From an uncultured Erysipelotrichaceae bacterium (GTDB taxonomy: Bacteria > Bacillota_I > Bacilli_A > Erysipelotrichales > Erysipelotrichaceae), in assembly GCA_900314905.1 (NCBI GenBank), contig OMXA01000003.1:30015-94014 (forward strand): a stretch of 64,000 nt of DNA, given 5' to 3'. The notes beneath the pieces were generated by a model, which was not told where the DNA came from, ran no database searches, and worked only from the letters and a program-made list of their open reading frames with translations. Positions 16,046-25,641 of the stretch are shown piece by piece (within the stretch, counting starts at the first letter, position 1; every line of letters begins with the position of its first letter). The position numbers and the translations under genes were made by a program.

Positions 16046-18067
16046 TCATAGATACTTAGAGAACCACTCAATCATTGCCTGATAGTGATGAATGCGCAGA
16101 TTCATCGGACCGCTCATCGGGAAGGAGTGGGTCATGCCCGGATACAGGATCATTTTCACGGGCTGATCCGGATGCGTTTCCTTCACTGCCGAAAACAGCT
16201 GATGCGCCTGTTCCAGAGGACAGCGCATGTCATTCATCCCATGAAGGATCAGAAACGGAATATCGATGTTCTCGGCATAAGAGATCGGAGAGTTCTTCAG
16301 TTCGTCCTTCATGAAATCTTCAAAGCTTCGATAATCTTCCGAACTGCCGGACATGTCGCTGGACGCGTACTGAATCAGTTCATTGGCAATGCTGCGCTGC
16401 GTGACCGCAGCTTTGAATACTTTGCTATGGGACGTGATCCAGTTTGTCATCCAGCCGCCATAGCTTCCGCCAGTCACTCCCAGACGCTTCTCATCAATCC
16501 AGGAATTCTTCCTGCATGCTTCAGAGACAAACTGAAGGATATCTGTCATTGCCCGTCCGTCATAGGCAGCCTTCATGGATTCAAATGCTTCGCCATAGCC
16601 GGAAGAGCCCCGGAAGTTCAGCAGAATCAGTCCCATGCCTGCACCGAGAATCGCCTGATGCTCATAAGTCAGCGCATACCCCATCATCGGTGCTGGTCCG
16701 CCATGGATATAGACGATTGCAGGGTATTTCTTTTCCGGATCATATTCCTGCGGATGAAACACCCAGCCCTGGATTTCTGCTTCTCCATCCAGAGAAGAAA
16801 CGGTCATTTCTTCCGGAGAAACCAGGACCTCTTTCATCCATGGGTTCTCATCCGTAAGCTTTTTCGGTTTCCATTGTGCAGTTCTGTTCATCATGTCTTC
16901 CTCAGCCAGATACAGCTGAGGAACATCCGTGAAATCAGTTCTGGAAAGCAGATAATGAGTGCCGACCCGATGAATCGAACGGTAACATGCTTTCTCATGG
17001 GAAACCTGACGGATCTCTGCCTTCTCTATGGACGCATCATAGAGATTCACTGCCCCATGCCAGCCCGAGAGGAAATATAAATGCTTTCCATCTGCGCTGA
17101 GGACTGCGGTCTCACGGGAATTCACCCCAGGATTCTCGGCATTGTAGAGAAAGGCGGTGGCTTCATGACAAGGCGCATGATCATCCCATAGCGACACTGA
17201 TTTCTTCGTGCTGAAATCATATCTCCATAATCGAGTCAATGGCATTCCCCCGGCCAATGAAGGCGCCAGTGCTCCATAGAGGATGGACGCCCCATCTTCG
17301 GTGATGACAGGCTGAAAGGGAGCGGGGTACCACGCCACCCAGTTCTCATGGGTCAGTCTTGAAAGGACTCCGTTCTTAAGATCCGCTTCATACAGATCCA
17401 TCGCGATCGACTCTTCTTTCTTCCTCTCCCGATTTGAAACAAAGAACAGTTTCCTGCTGTCGATCGAGAAGACCGGCATCACATGATCCCGTTCTCCCTC
17501 TGAGATCATCTTCAGCACTCCTGTCTTCAGGTTCAGCACCCAGAGCGAATGGAAATGACCAGCCGAGAAGCCTCCGTATTCATCACTCTTGTATCCGACT
17601 TCGGTGATGGATACATACGGATGCTCAGCAGCGTTCTGTGCTTCCTGTTCCTGTTCTTCCGCAGAGACAGGGTGCGAAAGAGACGCCTCATCACTTCCCG
17701 TTTCCGCAATGGAAGTAAAGGCAGCCATCAGGCCATCCCGTGAGAAAACCGGGCTGCAGATTCCATAGCGCATCCTGGTCAGCTGAGAAGAGTTTCCGGA
17801 AGAAAGATCCAGATAGAATAGCTGGCAGGTTCCTGACACAGTTCCTGTATAGTAAAGGCCGCTTCCTTCTGCAGAAAAGTGCGGATCCATCCCGTATCCA
17901 AGGATCGATTCCTCGTTCGTTTTCAGATCTTTCCTGACCAGTTCATGAACTTCTTCTGCAGGAGGAACGGTATGTGTTCTCGTATAGATCAGAACGGTTC
18001 CGTCCGGGGACAGATCTCCATTTCCTGCATAGCGGATGCGATAATAATCTGATACCGCGCTCTTCAT
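16046..18067 (-). CDS. S9 family prolyl oligopeptidase-like serine peptidase (copy 1)
   Basis: This 673-residue protein has an N-terminal beta-propeller rich in PDGT-like repeats, then an alpha/beta hydrolase domain. The nucleophile Ser535 lies in TGGSYGGWMTNW, the acid in LHGMNDMRCPLEQ and the histidine in YPGMTHSFPM. The set fits acylaminoacyl-peptidase/dipeptidyl-peptidase-type S9 enzymes, which cut small peptides, often next to proline or at blocked N-termini. No signal peptide. Its start overlaps the stop of the neighbouring S9 gene by four bases (ATGA), so translation is coupled. Confidence 0.9.
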   Translation of the reverse strand: MKSAVSDYYRIRYAGNGDLSPDGTVLIYTRTHTVPPAEEVHELVRKDLKTNEESILGYGMDPHFSAEGSGLYYTGTVSGTCQLFYLDLSSGNSSQLTRMRYGICSPVFSRDGLMAAFTSIAETGSDEASLSHPVSAEEQEQEAQNAAEHPYVSITEVGYKSDEYGGFSAGHFHSLWVLNLKTGVLKMISEGERDHVMPVFSIDSRKLFFVSNRERKKEESIAMDLYEADLKNGVLSRLTHENWVAWYPAPFQPVITEDGASILYGALAPSLAGGMPLTRLWRYDFSTKKSVSLWDDHAPCHEATAFLYNAENPGVNSRETAVLSADGKHLYFLSGWHGAVNLYDASIEKAEIRQVSHEKACYRSIHRVGTHYLLSRTDFTDVPQLYLAEEDMMNRTAQWKPKKLTDENPWMKEVLVSPEEMTVSSLDGEAEIQGWVFHPQEYDPEKKYPAIVYIHGGPAPMMGYALTYEHQAILGAGMGLILLNFRGSSGYGEAFESMKAAYDGRAMTDILQFVSEACRKNSWIDEKRLGVTGGSYGGWMTNWITSHSKVFKAAVTQRSIANELIQYASSDMSGSSEDYRSFEDFMKDELKNSPISYAENIDIPFLILHGMNDMRCPLEQAHQLFSAVKETHPDQPVKMILYPGMTHSFPMSGPMNLRIHHYQAMIEWFSKYL

Positions 18068-20055
18068 GCCTTTTCTCCCTTCAGATAGGTGCAGAACCAG
18101 TCGGTCATCTCTTTCAGATGGCCCATCTGGGCATACGTATTTCCGCTCCTGGTCAGTTCATGGCATTCATGCAGGAATGCATCGAACTTCACCGGAACTT
18201 CCGGATTGCGATCTTTCATCGCAATGAAGAACTGCTCTCCCTGCTCAAAGCTGCAGCGATAGTCTTCAGTACCATGCAGAATCAGCAGGGGAGTCTTTAC
18301 CCGATCGACCCATTTCAGGGTCGTGGAATCCCCGTTCAGCCGGCTCATCATCGATGCGTAAACCCCGCGGAATGGCTTCTCAAGGATTGATCCCATGTCT
18401 CCGGTTCCATAGGAAGTCGTGCGATTGCAGAGCGTGCGCTGGGTGACTGCCGCCGCAAACCGACCGGTATGGCTGATGATGTAATTCGTCATCCAGCCGC
18501 CATAGCTTCCCCCGGTCACTCCGATTCGTTCCGGATCAGCAATGCCTTGTTCCACCGCGTAATCTGCAAACTTCATCAGATCCTGATAAGCCGTTCCATC
18601 CCAGGCACCTTCCGCATAGGAACGCCCGTAGCTGACGGAGCCATGCGGATCGCAGTACAGCACTGCAAATCCTTCCGCCGCCAGGTACTGAAACTCAAAC
18701 CACCAGTCGGCCGGGTAGAAGCATTCCGGTCCTCCATGAATATCCAGCACGGCCGGATACCGTCTTCCCGGCTGAGATCCATAAGGGCGGATGATCCAGC
18801 CATGCATCAGCTCTCCTTCCTTTGAAGAAGGAACCCATACCTCTTCGGGCAGAATCGTCTCCGTGTCTTCCATCCACTCATTGTGCCTTGCAAGCAGCTT
18901 CATCGAACCATTCTCTGCATTGCAGAGATAGAGAGAACCGATATGATCCGGAGTGCCGATGACCGCAAGGATCTCTGCTCCTCTGACATCCGCTCCCTGA
19001 ACACATGCATGCGGCAGGAAGAACTTCGAAATCTTATTTTCAGCAGGATTCAGGACGAACAGACCGGAATCTCCTCTTTCTGCAGAAAGAAACCAGACGC
19101 CCTCTTCCAAGGATGAAAAACTATGCCCCGGATCGCCATAGGCGGTATGTCCCACCGCCAGCATCCCCGGACCTTCGCAGGAAGAATCCTGGTCCCAGCA
19201 GAATTCCTTCGTTCCATCTTCCACGTTCACGATCAGGAAGGAAGCCTGCAGAGCATCTCCGGTTTTCTCAAAAGCAGGCACGATGACATGATGCGCATCC
19301 GGAAACACCGCCGGACTGTCATCCAGCAGATACTCATCCTGAGTCAGAACTACCTCGCTTCCATCCGGATTCACCCTGGTCAGAACCGCCTGCTTCTTCT
19401 GCCAGCCTTCCTTCGGATAGGTAAAGCAGATGACGAAGGTTCCATCCGGAGAAAGCACCGGTTTCTGATGGCTCTTTCCGGTATGCGTCAGAAGCGAGAT
19501 CCTTCCGCTCTTCAGATCCGCAAGGCAGAGCTCGGTCTGATGGCCGTCCGGAATGCCATGCGTCTCATCGAACTTATACATGATCTCTTCGATCTCGATC
19601 GGCTGTTCTGCTCTCTGTTTCAGAAGCAGCTCTCTTTCTTCCCGCGAGATCGGCTTCAGAAGATCTGCATCGGTTTCTTCCGGGTAAGTGACAGCTTCCG
19701 ATACGATCTGATCACCGCGCACCGAAAACCAGGAAATGCCATGCCGGCAATGGGTCAATGCTTCTGGCGAAGTTCCTTCGGACAGCCGGCAGAGCTGATC
19801 CGCTCCGCAGTTCTCCGGATCGCCGAGAAAATAAAGCACCGTTCCATCCTCACTCCAGCGGCCCATGTGTCCCGGGAGTTCAGAGAGCAGATGGCATTCT
19901 TCCTGTTCCTTCCATCTGCCATAGAGATGCGGTTCAAAGCCCCCATCTTTTCTGACCGTATGCACGGTATACGACAGCGCATCGGTGATGGAAAGCCGGG
20001 GGTCGGATAGATATTCGATTTTCTTCAGATCCTCAATCGTCAGTTTCCGTTTCAT
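18064..20055 (-). CDS. S9 family prolyl oligopeptidase-like serine peptidase (copy 2)
   Basis: The 663-residue protein has the same propeller-plus-hydrolase layout as its downstream neighbour, with Ser517 in TGGSYGGWMTNY, the acid near LHGTEDYRCSFEQ and the histidine in FLHECHELTRSG. The high similarity of the catalytic part suggests an old tandem duplication followed by divergence of the propeller, which sets substrate access. Cytoplasmic, no signal peptide. It overlaps both neighbours by four bases, so it is an internal operon gene. Confidence 0.9.
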   Translation of the reverse strand: MKRKLTIEDLKKIEYLSDPRLSITDALSYTVHTVRKDGGFEPHLYGRWKEQEECHLLSELPGHMGRWSEDGTVLYFLGDPENCGADQLCRLSEGTSPEALTHCRHGISWFSVRGDQIVSEAVTYPEETDADLLKPISREERELLLKQRAEQPIEIEEIMYKFDETHGIPDGHQTELCLADLKSGRISLLTHTGKSHQKPVLSPDGTFVICFTYPKEGWQKKQAVLTRVNPDGSEVVLTQDEYLLDDSPAVFPDAHHVIVPAFEKTGDALQASFLIVNVEDGTKEFCWDQDSSCEGPGMLAVGHTAYGDPGHSFSSLEEGVWFLSAERGDSGLFVLNPAENKISKFFLPHACVQGADVRGAEILAVIGTPDHIGSLYLCNAENGSMKLLARHNEWMEDTETILPEEVWVPSSKEGELMHGWIIRPYGSQPGRRYPAVLDIHGGPECFYPADWWFEFQYLAAEGFAVLYCDPHGSVSYGRSYAEGAWDGTAYQDLMKFADYAVEQGIADPERIGVTGGSYGGWMTNYIISHTGRFAAAVTQRTLCNRTTSYGTGDMGSILEKPFRGVYASMMSRLNGDSTTLKWVDRVKTPLLILHGTEDYRCSFEQGEQFFIAMKDRNPEVPVKFDAFLHECHELTRSGNTYAQMGHLKEMTDWFCTYLKGEKA

Positions 20056-21446
20056 CCTGCCTTCCTTTCTGCCTGCAGGAATTCCCGCAGATCCTTTTCC
20101 AGCTTTCCGGCGGATGCTTCGCCCAGATACGGCATATGTCCGCTCTCGTATTCCTTCAGAATGATCTGCTCAGGATTGATGCGGCAATGAGCTGCGGTAT
20201 AGCGCACATTGCCAGCCGGCGTGCACAGATCAAACAAGCCGGTTCCGAAGAAGATCTTCAGAGAAGGATTTCTTCTTGCTCCGTTTTCCAGAGAGCCCAG
20301 CGGAGTATGCCGGCTGGCATAGTCCCAGGCGGCATTGAGATCAAAGCGGATCATGTGATAAGGCTGATTCTTGGGCAGGCCGTAATGCTCACGGAGCAGA
20401 TTCATGCCGGCAGAAAAGGCCGGGGAATATCTGCCCATCGCAGGATCCTCTGCGACCGGATCCGTATTGCCCGGGAAAGGAAAGCTTCCGGAAACCGCAG
20501 GCCCTTTCATCAGAAATCTTCCATCATAGGTTCCGATGACGGATCCTCTGACACAGAACCTGGAAAAATCTTCCGGTGTAAACACTAGCAGCTGCTCTGC
20601 AAGCAGCTGGGAAGGAATTCCGGTGAATCCGGAAAGGATCTCTGCATTTTCCCTCAGTTCCGGTTCTTCCAGGCTGTTTCCTCTGAACAGGGAGGTCAGA
20701 TACCGGGGCACAAAAGCCCAGGCTTTCTCGGCTGCTTCTTTCGGTTCTTTTCCGCTGTGATATGCGTGAATGGCGGCATCGCTCATCAGCCGCAATGCGC
20801 ATTCTTCCACCGGCGGCTGGCTGAGGGCAGCACCTGTCGAAATCACAGACCCGAGCAGGATGATTCCTGCCGGCGCAAGACCGCCGAGTTCCCGGGTGAT
20901 CGCAAATGGTCCGCCCATCAGTGCGTCCATGACCGCAGGCATGCGCAGCGTGCCATAGCTTTCTCCGGCCAGAAAGATCCGGCTCTGCAGGGCGGAATGA
21001 TTCCGTCTCCATGCTTCGATGAACCTGGCGATGATTTCTGCATCGCCATCAATGCTTTCATATTCCTTCAGCCGGCTTCCGGTCCTGGAACAGCCGGTAC
21101 CAGGCGGATCGATGAGCACGACGTCCGCAATGTCCAGCAGGCAATGAGGATTTTCTTCCAGAGAAAAGGGCGGTACCGTGTCCGGATTCAGCACGTCATT
21201 CAGATGGATCCGCCAGGGACCGAAGAAGCCGAGGTTCTGCCAGGCAGAGGCAGAACCAGGTCCGCCATTCGTGATGAAGAGAACCGGCTTGCCCGGGACT
21301 TGTTCTGAAACGAAGGAACAGGCAGTGATCTCGCCGCCATCTTCGAGCTCTGCGCAGTCATAGCTGAAGCAGAACGGAATCGGTCTGCCATGAATCCGGA
21401 TCGTTTCTCTCTGTTCGAAGGAAATCACGTAGTCTTTCAGATTCAT
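20052..21446 (-). CDS. S10 serine carboxypeptidase-like protein
   Basis: This 464-residue alpha/beta hydrolase shows the family S10 oxyanion and pocket motif NGGPGSASAWQNLGFFGPWR and the nucleophile Ser163 in FLAGESYGT. The acid is likely the aspartate in FGTGLFDLCTPAG and the histidine in YESGHMPYLG, both in S10-typical positions. S10 enzymes remove C-terminal residues at acidic pH; in bacteria they are usually secreted, yet this protein has no signal peptide. The start overlaps the amidohydrolase stop by four bases. Confidence 0.85.
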   Translation of the reverse strand: MNLKDYVISFEQRETIRIHGRPIPFCFSYDCAELEDGGEITACSFVSEQVPGKPVLFITNGGPGSASAWQNLGFFGPWRIHLNDVLNPDTVPPFSLEENPHCLLDIADVVLIDPPGTGCSRTGSRLKEYESIDGDAEIIARFIEAWRRNHSALQSRIFLAGESYGTLRMPAVMDALMGGPFAITRELGGLAPAGIILLGSVISTGAALSQPPVEECALRLMSDAAIHAYHSGKEPKEAAEKAWAFVPRYLTSLFRGNSLEEPELRENAEILSGFTGIPSQLLAEQLLVFTPEDFSRFCVRGSVIGTYDGRFLMKGPAVSGSFPFPGNTDPVAEDPAMGRYSPAFSAGMNLLREHYGLPKNQPYHMIRFDLNAAWDYASRHTPLGSLENGARRNPSLKIFFGTGLFDLCTPAGNVRYTAAHCRINPEQIILKEYESGHMPYLGEASAGKLEKDLREFLQAERKAG

Positions 21447-22669
21447 GCGGCCAGCTCCTTCTTGCAGAGAACACCGTCCTGCATGACCAGCTTCACATGG
21501 CAGGCATCGGTCAGACAGAAGATATCTTCCATCGGATTGCCATCCACAATGACGATATCTGCGAGTTTTCCTTGTTCCAGGCTTCCGGTTTCCTGCTCCT
21601 TGCGCATGACTCTTGCCGCATTGATCGTGCCGGCATGGATGGCCTCCATCGGCGTCATGCCTGCTCGTGTCATCGCTTCGAACTCTCTGCCATTCTGAGA
21701 ATAGGGGGTATTCCTGGAATTGGAATAATCCGTTCCAAGGGCGATCATGACCCCTGCTTTCCTGGCCATGGCAATCGTCTTCTTATTCGCCTCGGCACAT
21801 GCCAGCGCCTTCTGATGCACATAGGGAGGAAGGTCAGGGATACTGGCAACCCCGAGCGAAACACTCAGAGTCGATACGAGAGGAATCTGCTTTTCTGCCA
21901 TCAGGTCAATTTCCCGCTGCGTCAGAAACACTCCATGCTCGATGCATTCCACCCCAGCCAGGATAGCCTGGTATGCTCCCTCATAGCCCGTGCAGTGGGC
22001 GGTCACATAGGTATGATGCCGATGGGCTTCGTCTACCATCGCCTTCAGCTCTTCCGGGGAGAACTGGACGTCATCAACCCGATCCGCAGGCGAGGATACT
22101 CCTCCGGTTGCACAGATCTTGATGAATTCTGCTCCCATTCTGAACTGGTCCCGTACGGCTCTGACACAGCCATCCCTGCCATCGCAGAGCTGGCTGAGAT
22201 GATCGGTCTGATTGAACTGTTCCACGCTCATCTGGGGAGCCAGGTCCACATGACCGCTCGTGATCGACAGAACCTTGCCGCCCGGCATGATCTTAGGCCC
22301 GCGGATGACTTTCCGTTTTACTCCCCGGGAGACATAGATTCCGGCTTCACTCATATCCCTGAGACTCGTGAACCCTGCATCCAGGAGAATCCCTGCCTGG
22401 TAAACCGCCCCGATGATCTGATCGCCGAACATCTTTCCATCTGCGTAATCACCCGCATCCTCTTCACCAGTCAGATGGGCATGCACATCGATAAACCCTG
22501 GAAGGATCGTTCCTTCTCCGGCATCCAGAACTTCTCCGGAACATTCCGGCGCTGTCTCTGAAGGACCGGCAAATACGATCCGATCGTCTTTCACGATCAC
22601 GGTGCCATGCGCAATGACTTCGTCTGATGCCGCAGTAATCAGACGGCCTTTCAGGATATATTCACTCAT
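21443..22669 (-). CDS. Amidohydrolase (Xaa-Pro dipeptidase/imidazolonepropionase-like)
   Basis: The 408-residue TIM-barrel enzyme has the metal ligands GFIDVHAHL (HxH), a carboxylated-lysine-region strand near FIKICATGG, YVTAHCTGYEG, CIEHGVFLT and the aspartate in ALGTDYSNSRN. This pattern matches amidohydrolases that cleave Xaa-Pro or Xaa-Arg dipeptides, which fits its place at the head of a peptidase operon. The ATG at 22669 has AGGAGG at seven bases; the frame is open further upstream but without a ribosome binding site. First gene of the five-gene operon. Confidence 0.85.
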   Translation of the reverse strand: MSEYILKGRLITAASDEVIAHGTVIVKDDRIVFAGPSETAPECSGEVLDAGEGTILPGFIDVHAHLTGEEDAGDYADGKMFGDQIIGAVYQAGILLDAGFTSLRDMSEAGIYVSRGVKRKVIRGPKIMPGGKVLSITSGHVDLAPQMSVEQFNQTDHLSQLCDGRDGCVRAVRDQFRMGAEFIKICATGGVSSPADRVDDVQFSPEELKAMVDEAHRHHTYVTAHCTGYEGAYQAILAGVECIEHGVFLTQREIDLMAEKQIPLVSTLSVSLGVASIPDLPPYVHQKALACAEANKKTIAMARKAGVMIALGTDYSNSRNTPYSQNGREFEAMTRAGMTPMEAIHAGTINAARVMRKEQETGSLEQGKLADIVIVDGNPMEDIFCLTDACHVKLVMQDGVLCKKELAA

Positions 22670-22715
22670 TTCTTCCTCCTCGAATAATGAAAAAATGCTT
22701 TCATTTTGTGAAAAC

Positions 22716-22721
22716 AGTATA
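22716..22721 (-). promoter_or_regulatory. Possible −10 of the peptidase operon
   Basis: TATACT on the − strand lies about 47 bases before the amidohydrolase ATG. A weak −35 (TTATGG) sits 15 bases upstream of it. The divergent opp promoter is about 150 bases away. Confidence 0.35.
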
Positions 22722-22866
22722 TCACAAGGAACTGGTCCATAAGCCGGAATCGGCAGGGAATGAACCCCGCCGGAATTGACACAGAATCTGTATTTTCCAT
22801 TGCTTATCAGCAATCCTTCCTGAATGAAAATAAAAAGGAGTTTCTTTCAGAAAACTGAAAAAGCCG

Positions 22867-22895
22867 TTGCATGCCAGCGGCGATGAGCATAGAAT
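22867..22895 (+). promoter_or_regulatory. Promoter of the oligopeptide transport operon
   Basis: TTGCAT (22867–22872) and TAGAAT (22890–22895) are separated by exactly 17 bases. The predicted start is near 22902, and the GGGAGGG ribosome binding site follows. The same hexamers with the same spacing occur upstream of the gene at 54897. Confidence 0.75.
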
Positions 22896-22919
22896 TGAAC
22901 TAACTCAGGGAGGGAAACT

Positions 22920-24617
22920 ATGAGGAAGAAAAGAATTGCCGCGGTGCTTGCGTTCTGCACGATGCTTGCAGGCTGCGGGACTTACACGCAGGAAGGAGGG
23001 GAGAGCAGTGCTGCCGCTTCTTCTTCCGCATCAGAAGGAGCAGGTTCCTCGGAGATTGATGAATTCACCTTCATCGCGACCGAGCCGACCAGTCTGAATA
23101 TGGTCACTTCGCAGACGGACCTGGATAATTTTGCGTTCTATCTGACTCAGGAAATGCTGTTCCGTCCGTACCAGGGCGTTTATCAGAACGAAGTCTGCGA
23201 CAGCTATGAGATTTCTGATGATCACCTGACCTATACCTATCACCTGAAGGAGACGAGCTGGCCGGATGGAACGCCGATCACCGCATCTGATTTTGCCTAT
23301 TATCTGCTTGCTCAGCTGGATCCGGCCAATGGCTCCGGCAATGCAAGCGATCTGATTGAACGCTATGGCTTCGTGAACGCTGCTGCCTTCAACAATGGCG
23401 AATGCACGGCAGATGACGTCGGCATCAAGGCGCTCGATGATCTGACTCTGCAGCTGACCCTGGAATCTCCGAAGGCGGAATTCGAAGGAAACAACATTCA
23501 GGTCTATCCGCTGTCAAAGACATTCTTTGAGTACCAGGGACAGGCTTACGGCGGAACCCTGGAGAACTATCAGAGTTCCGGACCATACCTGCTGACGGAC
23601 TGGACCATCGGTTCAAGCCTTACCTATGAAAAGAACGAGAACTGGCTCTATTCCGACGAGCAGTTCCCGGCAAAGAAGGTCATTGAAATCAGCAGCACCG
23701 ACAGCAATACTTCGGTTGCGATGTTTGAGAACAATGAAGCTCAGGCCATGTACAACGTCAATGTCAATTATGTGGATGAACTCAAGGACTATCTGATCTA
23801 TACCTCCGGATCAGCGCTCCGCTGCGTGCAGCTGAATACAACCGGGCAGGGCGATGCGGCAAAGGCTGCACTTCTTTCCAACAGGAACTTCCGCCTGGCC
23901 CTGAGCTATGCGCTGAACCGCACGGCAATCAACCAGGCAGTCGACAAGTCGGTGAATCCGACCAGCTCCTTCTTCAATTCGCCGATTCCAGGAAACAAAG
24001 AAGACTCTCTGTTCTGCGAAGATTATCCGATGCAGAATGAAGTGCCGGTCGATGGCGATGCAGAGCAGGCCGTGAAGTATCTGAACGCTGCTCTGGAAGA
24101 GCTCGGCTACAGTTCCGTCGATGATCTTCCGACGCTGACTTATCTGACATTTGACAGTGATAACTATCGGATCATGGCTGAAACGATCACGGATCAGTGG
24201 AGCCAGGTGCTCGGACTGAATAATATCGAGATCAATCTGCAGCCGATCCCGAATGCGATCCAGCTGATGTGCACTCTGCAGTATGATATCTACTACACGT
24301 CGCTGGGCACCGGGTCCTCTCCGTTTGATTTCCTTGCATACTGGATCACAGATGGATCTGCCAACAATCCGGCCGGGGTCGGCAATATCTTCTCGAACGA
24401 AGAATATGATTCCCTGGTCCGCGAAGGATCTCAGGAATTCGACCGCACGAAGCGGATGGCACTGTATGCGCAGGCGGCTCAGATCCTGACCGATGAGCTG
24501 CCGCTGATTCCGATCAATACCAATGGCAACTACTATGCAGTGTCCCACGAATACAGCAACTTCATTCTTTCGAGTATTGATAATGCAATTGAAATCAATT
24601 ATCTGAAGAAGAACTGA
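22920..24617 (+). CDS. Oligopeptide ABC transporter, substrate-binding lipoprotein
   Basis: The 565-residue protein begins with a lipoprotein signal ending in the lipobox LAGC (Cys19), followed by a Ser/Ala-rich linker and then the SBP family 5 fold (TSLNMVTSQTDLDNF, KETSWPDGTPITASDFAYY, and a NRNFRLALSYALNR segment typical of OppA/DppA). It is anchored outside the membrane and delivers peptides to the permease encoded next. Nickel or other SBP family 5 ligands are less likely given the neighbouring peptidases. GGGAGGG precedes the ATG. Confidence 0.92.
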   Translation: MRKKRIAAVLAFCTMLAGCGTYTQEGGESSAAASSSASEGAGSSEIDEFTFIATEPTSLNMVTSQTDLDNFAFYLTQEMLFRPYQGVYQNEVCDSYEISDDHLTYTYHLKETSWPDGTPITASDFAYYLLAQLDPANGSGNASDLIERYGFVNAAAFNNGECTADDVGIKALDDLTLQLTLESPKAEFEGNNIQVYPLSKTFFEYQGQAYGGTLENYQSSGPYLLTDWTIGSSLTYEKNENWLYSDEQFPAKKVIEISSTDSNTSVAMFENNEAQAMYNVNVNYVDELKDYLIYTSGSALRCVQLNTTGQGDAAKAALLSNRNFRLALSYALNRTAINQAVDKSVNPTSSFFNSPIPGNKEDSLFCEDYPMQNEVPVDGDAEQAVKYLNAALEELGYSSVDDLPTLTYLTFDSDNYRIMAETITDQWSQVLGLNNIEINLQPIPNAIQLMCTLQYDIYYTSLGTGSSPFDFLAYWITDGSANNPAGVGNIFSNEEYDSLVREGSQEFDRTKRMALYAQAAQILTDELPLIPINTNGNYYAVSHEYSNFILSSIDNAIEINYLKKN

Positions 24618-24661
24618 AGGACCGCTCAGGGACAATTCTGAGACATAAAATAGAAGGAAGG

Positions 24662-24694
24662 GGAAATGCAGCCGGCATCCGCGGCTGCATTTCC
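24662..24694 (+). promoter_or_regulatory. Strong hairpin between the binding protein and permease genes
   Basis: A 12-bp perfect stem (GGAAATGCAGCC/GGCTGCATTTCC) with a nine-base loop and only a short T/C tail. It could stabilise the upstream mRNA or partly terminate, raising binding protein over permease. Confidence 0.75.
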
Positions 24695-24709
24695 TTAGAA
24701 GGGACCTGA

Positions 24710-25627
24710 ATGAAACGATATATTCTGTACCGGCTGATCATTTCGGTGATCACCATCTGGGTCATTGTGACCGTATGCTTCTTCCTGCTGCATCTGCTGC
24801 CAGGGAATCCGTTTGCCTCAACGAAGATCCTGAAGGCGGAAACCGTGGCGAAGATGATGGCCTATTACGGGCTGGACAAGCCTGTCTGGCAGCAGTATCT
24901 GACTTATCTGGGCAATCTTCTGCATGGCGATTTCGGATATTCGATCAAATATACCGGCCGCAGCGTGAACTACATCATCTCCACGACTTTCCCGGTGAGC
25001 GCGCAGCTCGGCATGCAGGCACTGCTGTTCGGCATTCCGGTCGGCATGATCCTCGGCATCATTTCCGCCAAGCATCGCGGCCAGGCTGCAGATACCGCCA
25101 TCAATGTGTTCGTGATCCTCTGCATTGCAGTGCCTTCGTTCATCATCGCTGCTCTGCTTCAGTACTTCTTCGCGGTGAAGCTGCACTGGTTCCCGGTATC
25201 CCAATGGAAGAGCTTCCGGCATACCATTCTTCCGACCATCTGTCTCTCTCTTGGCACCATCGCCGGCTATGCTCGTTCCATGCGCACGCTGATGCTGGAA
25301 GTCGACCGGCAGGACTATCTCAAGACGGCCAAGGCAAAGGGCTTGAGCCCCTGGAAAGTCACGGTGTTTCATCAGATCCGCAATGCCATCATTCCGCTGA
25401 TCACCGGCATCGGCACCGAGATTGCAGGGATGCTCTTAGGCTCTTATGTCATCGAGAAGATCTTCTCCATTCCAGGCATGGGAAGCTATTTCGTAGACAG
25501 CGTCATTTCCCTGGACTATACGATGGTGATGGGACTGGTGATCTTCCAGGCAATCATCGTGGTCAGCGCCAACTTCATCGTTGACCTGCTTTACGGCATT
25601 GTGGATCCTCGTATCCGCGTCGCATGA
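24710..25627 (+). CDS. Oligopeptide ABC transporter permease (OppB/DppB type)
   Basis: This 305-residue protein has the N-terminal YILYRLIISVITIWVIVTVC helix of OppB-type permeases, about six membrane segments and the cytoplasmic EAA loop that docks the ATPase (YLKTAKAKGLSPWKVTVFHQ). It pairs with the following gene to form the channel. AAGGG precedes the ATG. The gene follows the strong hairpin, so its expression may be lower than that of the binding protein. Confidence 0.93.
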   Translation: MKRYILYRLIISVITIWVIVTVCFFLLHLLPGNPFASTKILKAETVAKMMAYYGLDKPVWQQYLTYLGNLLHGDFGYSIKYTGRSVNYIISTTFPVSAQLGMQALLFGIPVGMILGIISAKHRGQAADTAINVFVILCIAVPSFIIAALLQYFFAVKLHWFPVSQWKSFRHTILPTICLSLGTIAGYARSMRTLMLEVDRQDYLKTAKAKGLSPWKVTVFHQIRNAIIPLITGIGTEIAGMLLGSYVIEKIFSIPGMGSYFVDSVISLDYTMVMGLVIFQAIIVVSANFIVDLLYGIVDPRIRVA

Positions 25628-25641
25628 GAGGAGGTTTCTGA

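Noticed and set aside
16085-22561. Long + strand open frames (for example 16085–17080, 19123–20010, 21497–22561)
   Set aside because: They mirror the peptidase genes on the opposite strand and have no protein-family signal.
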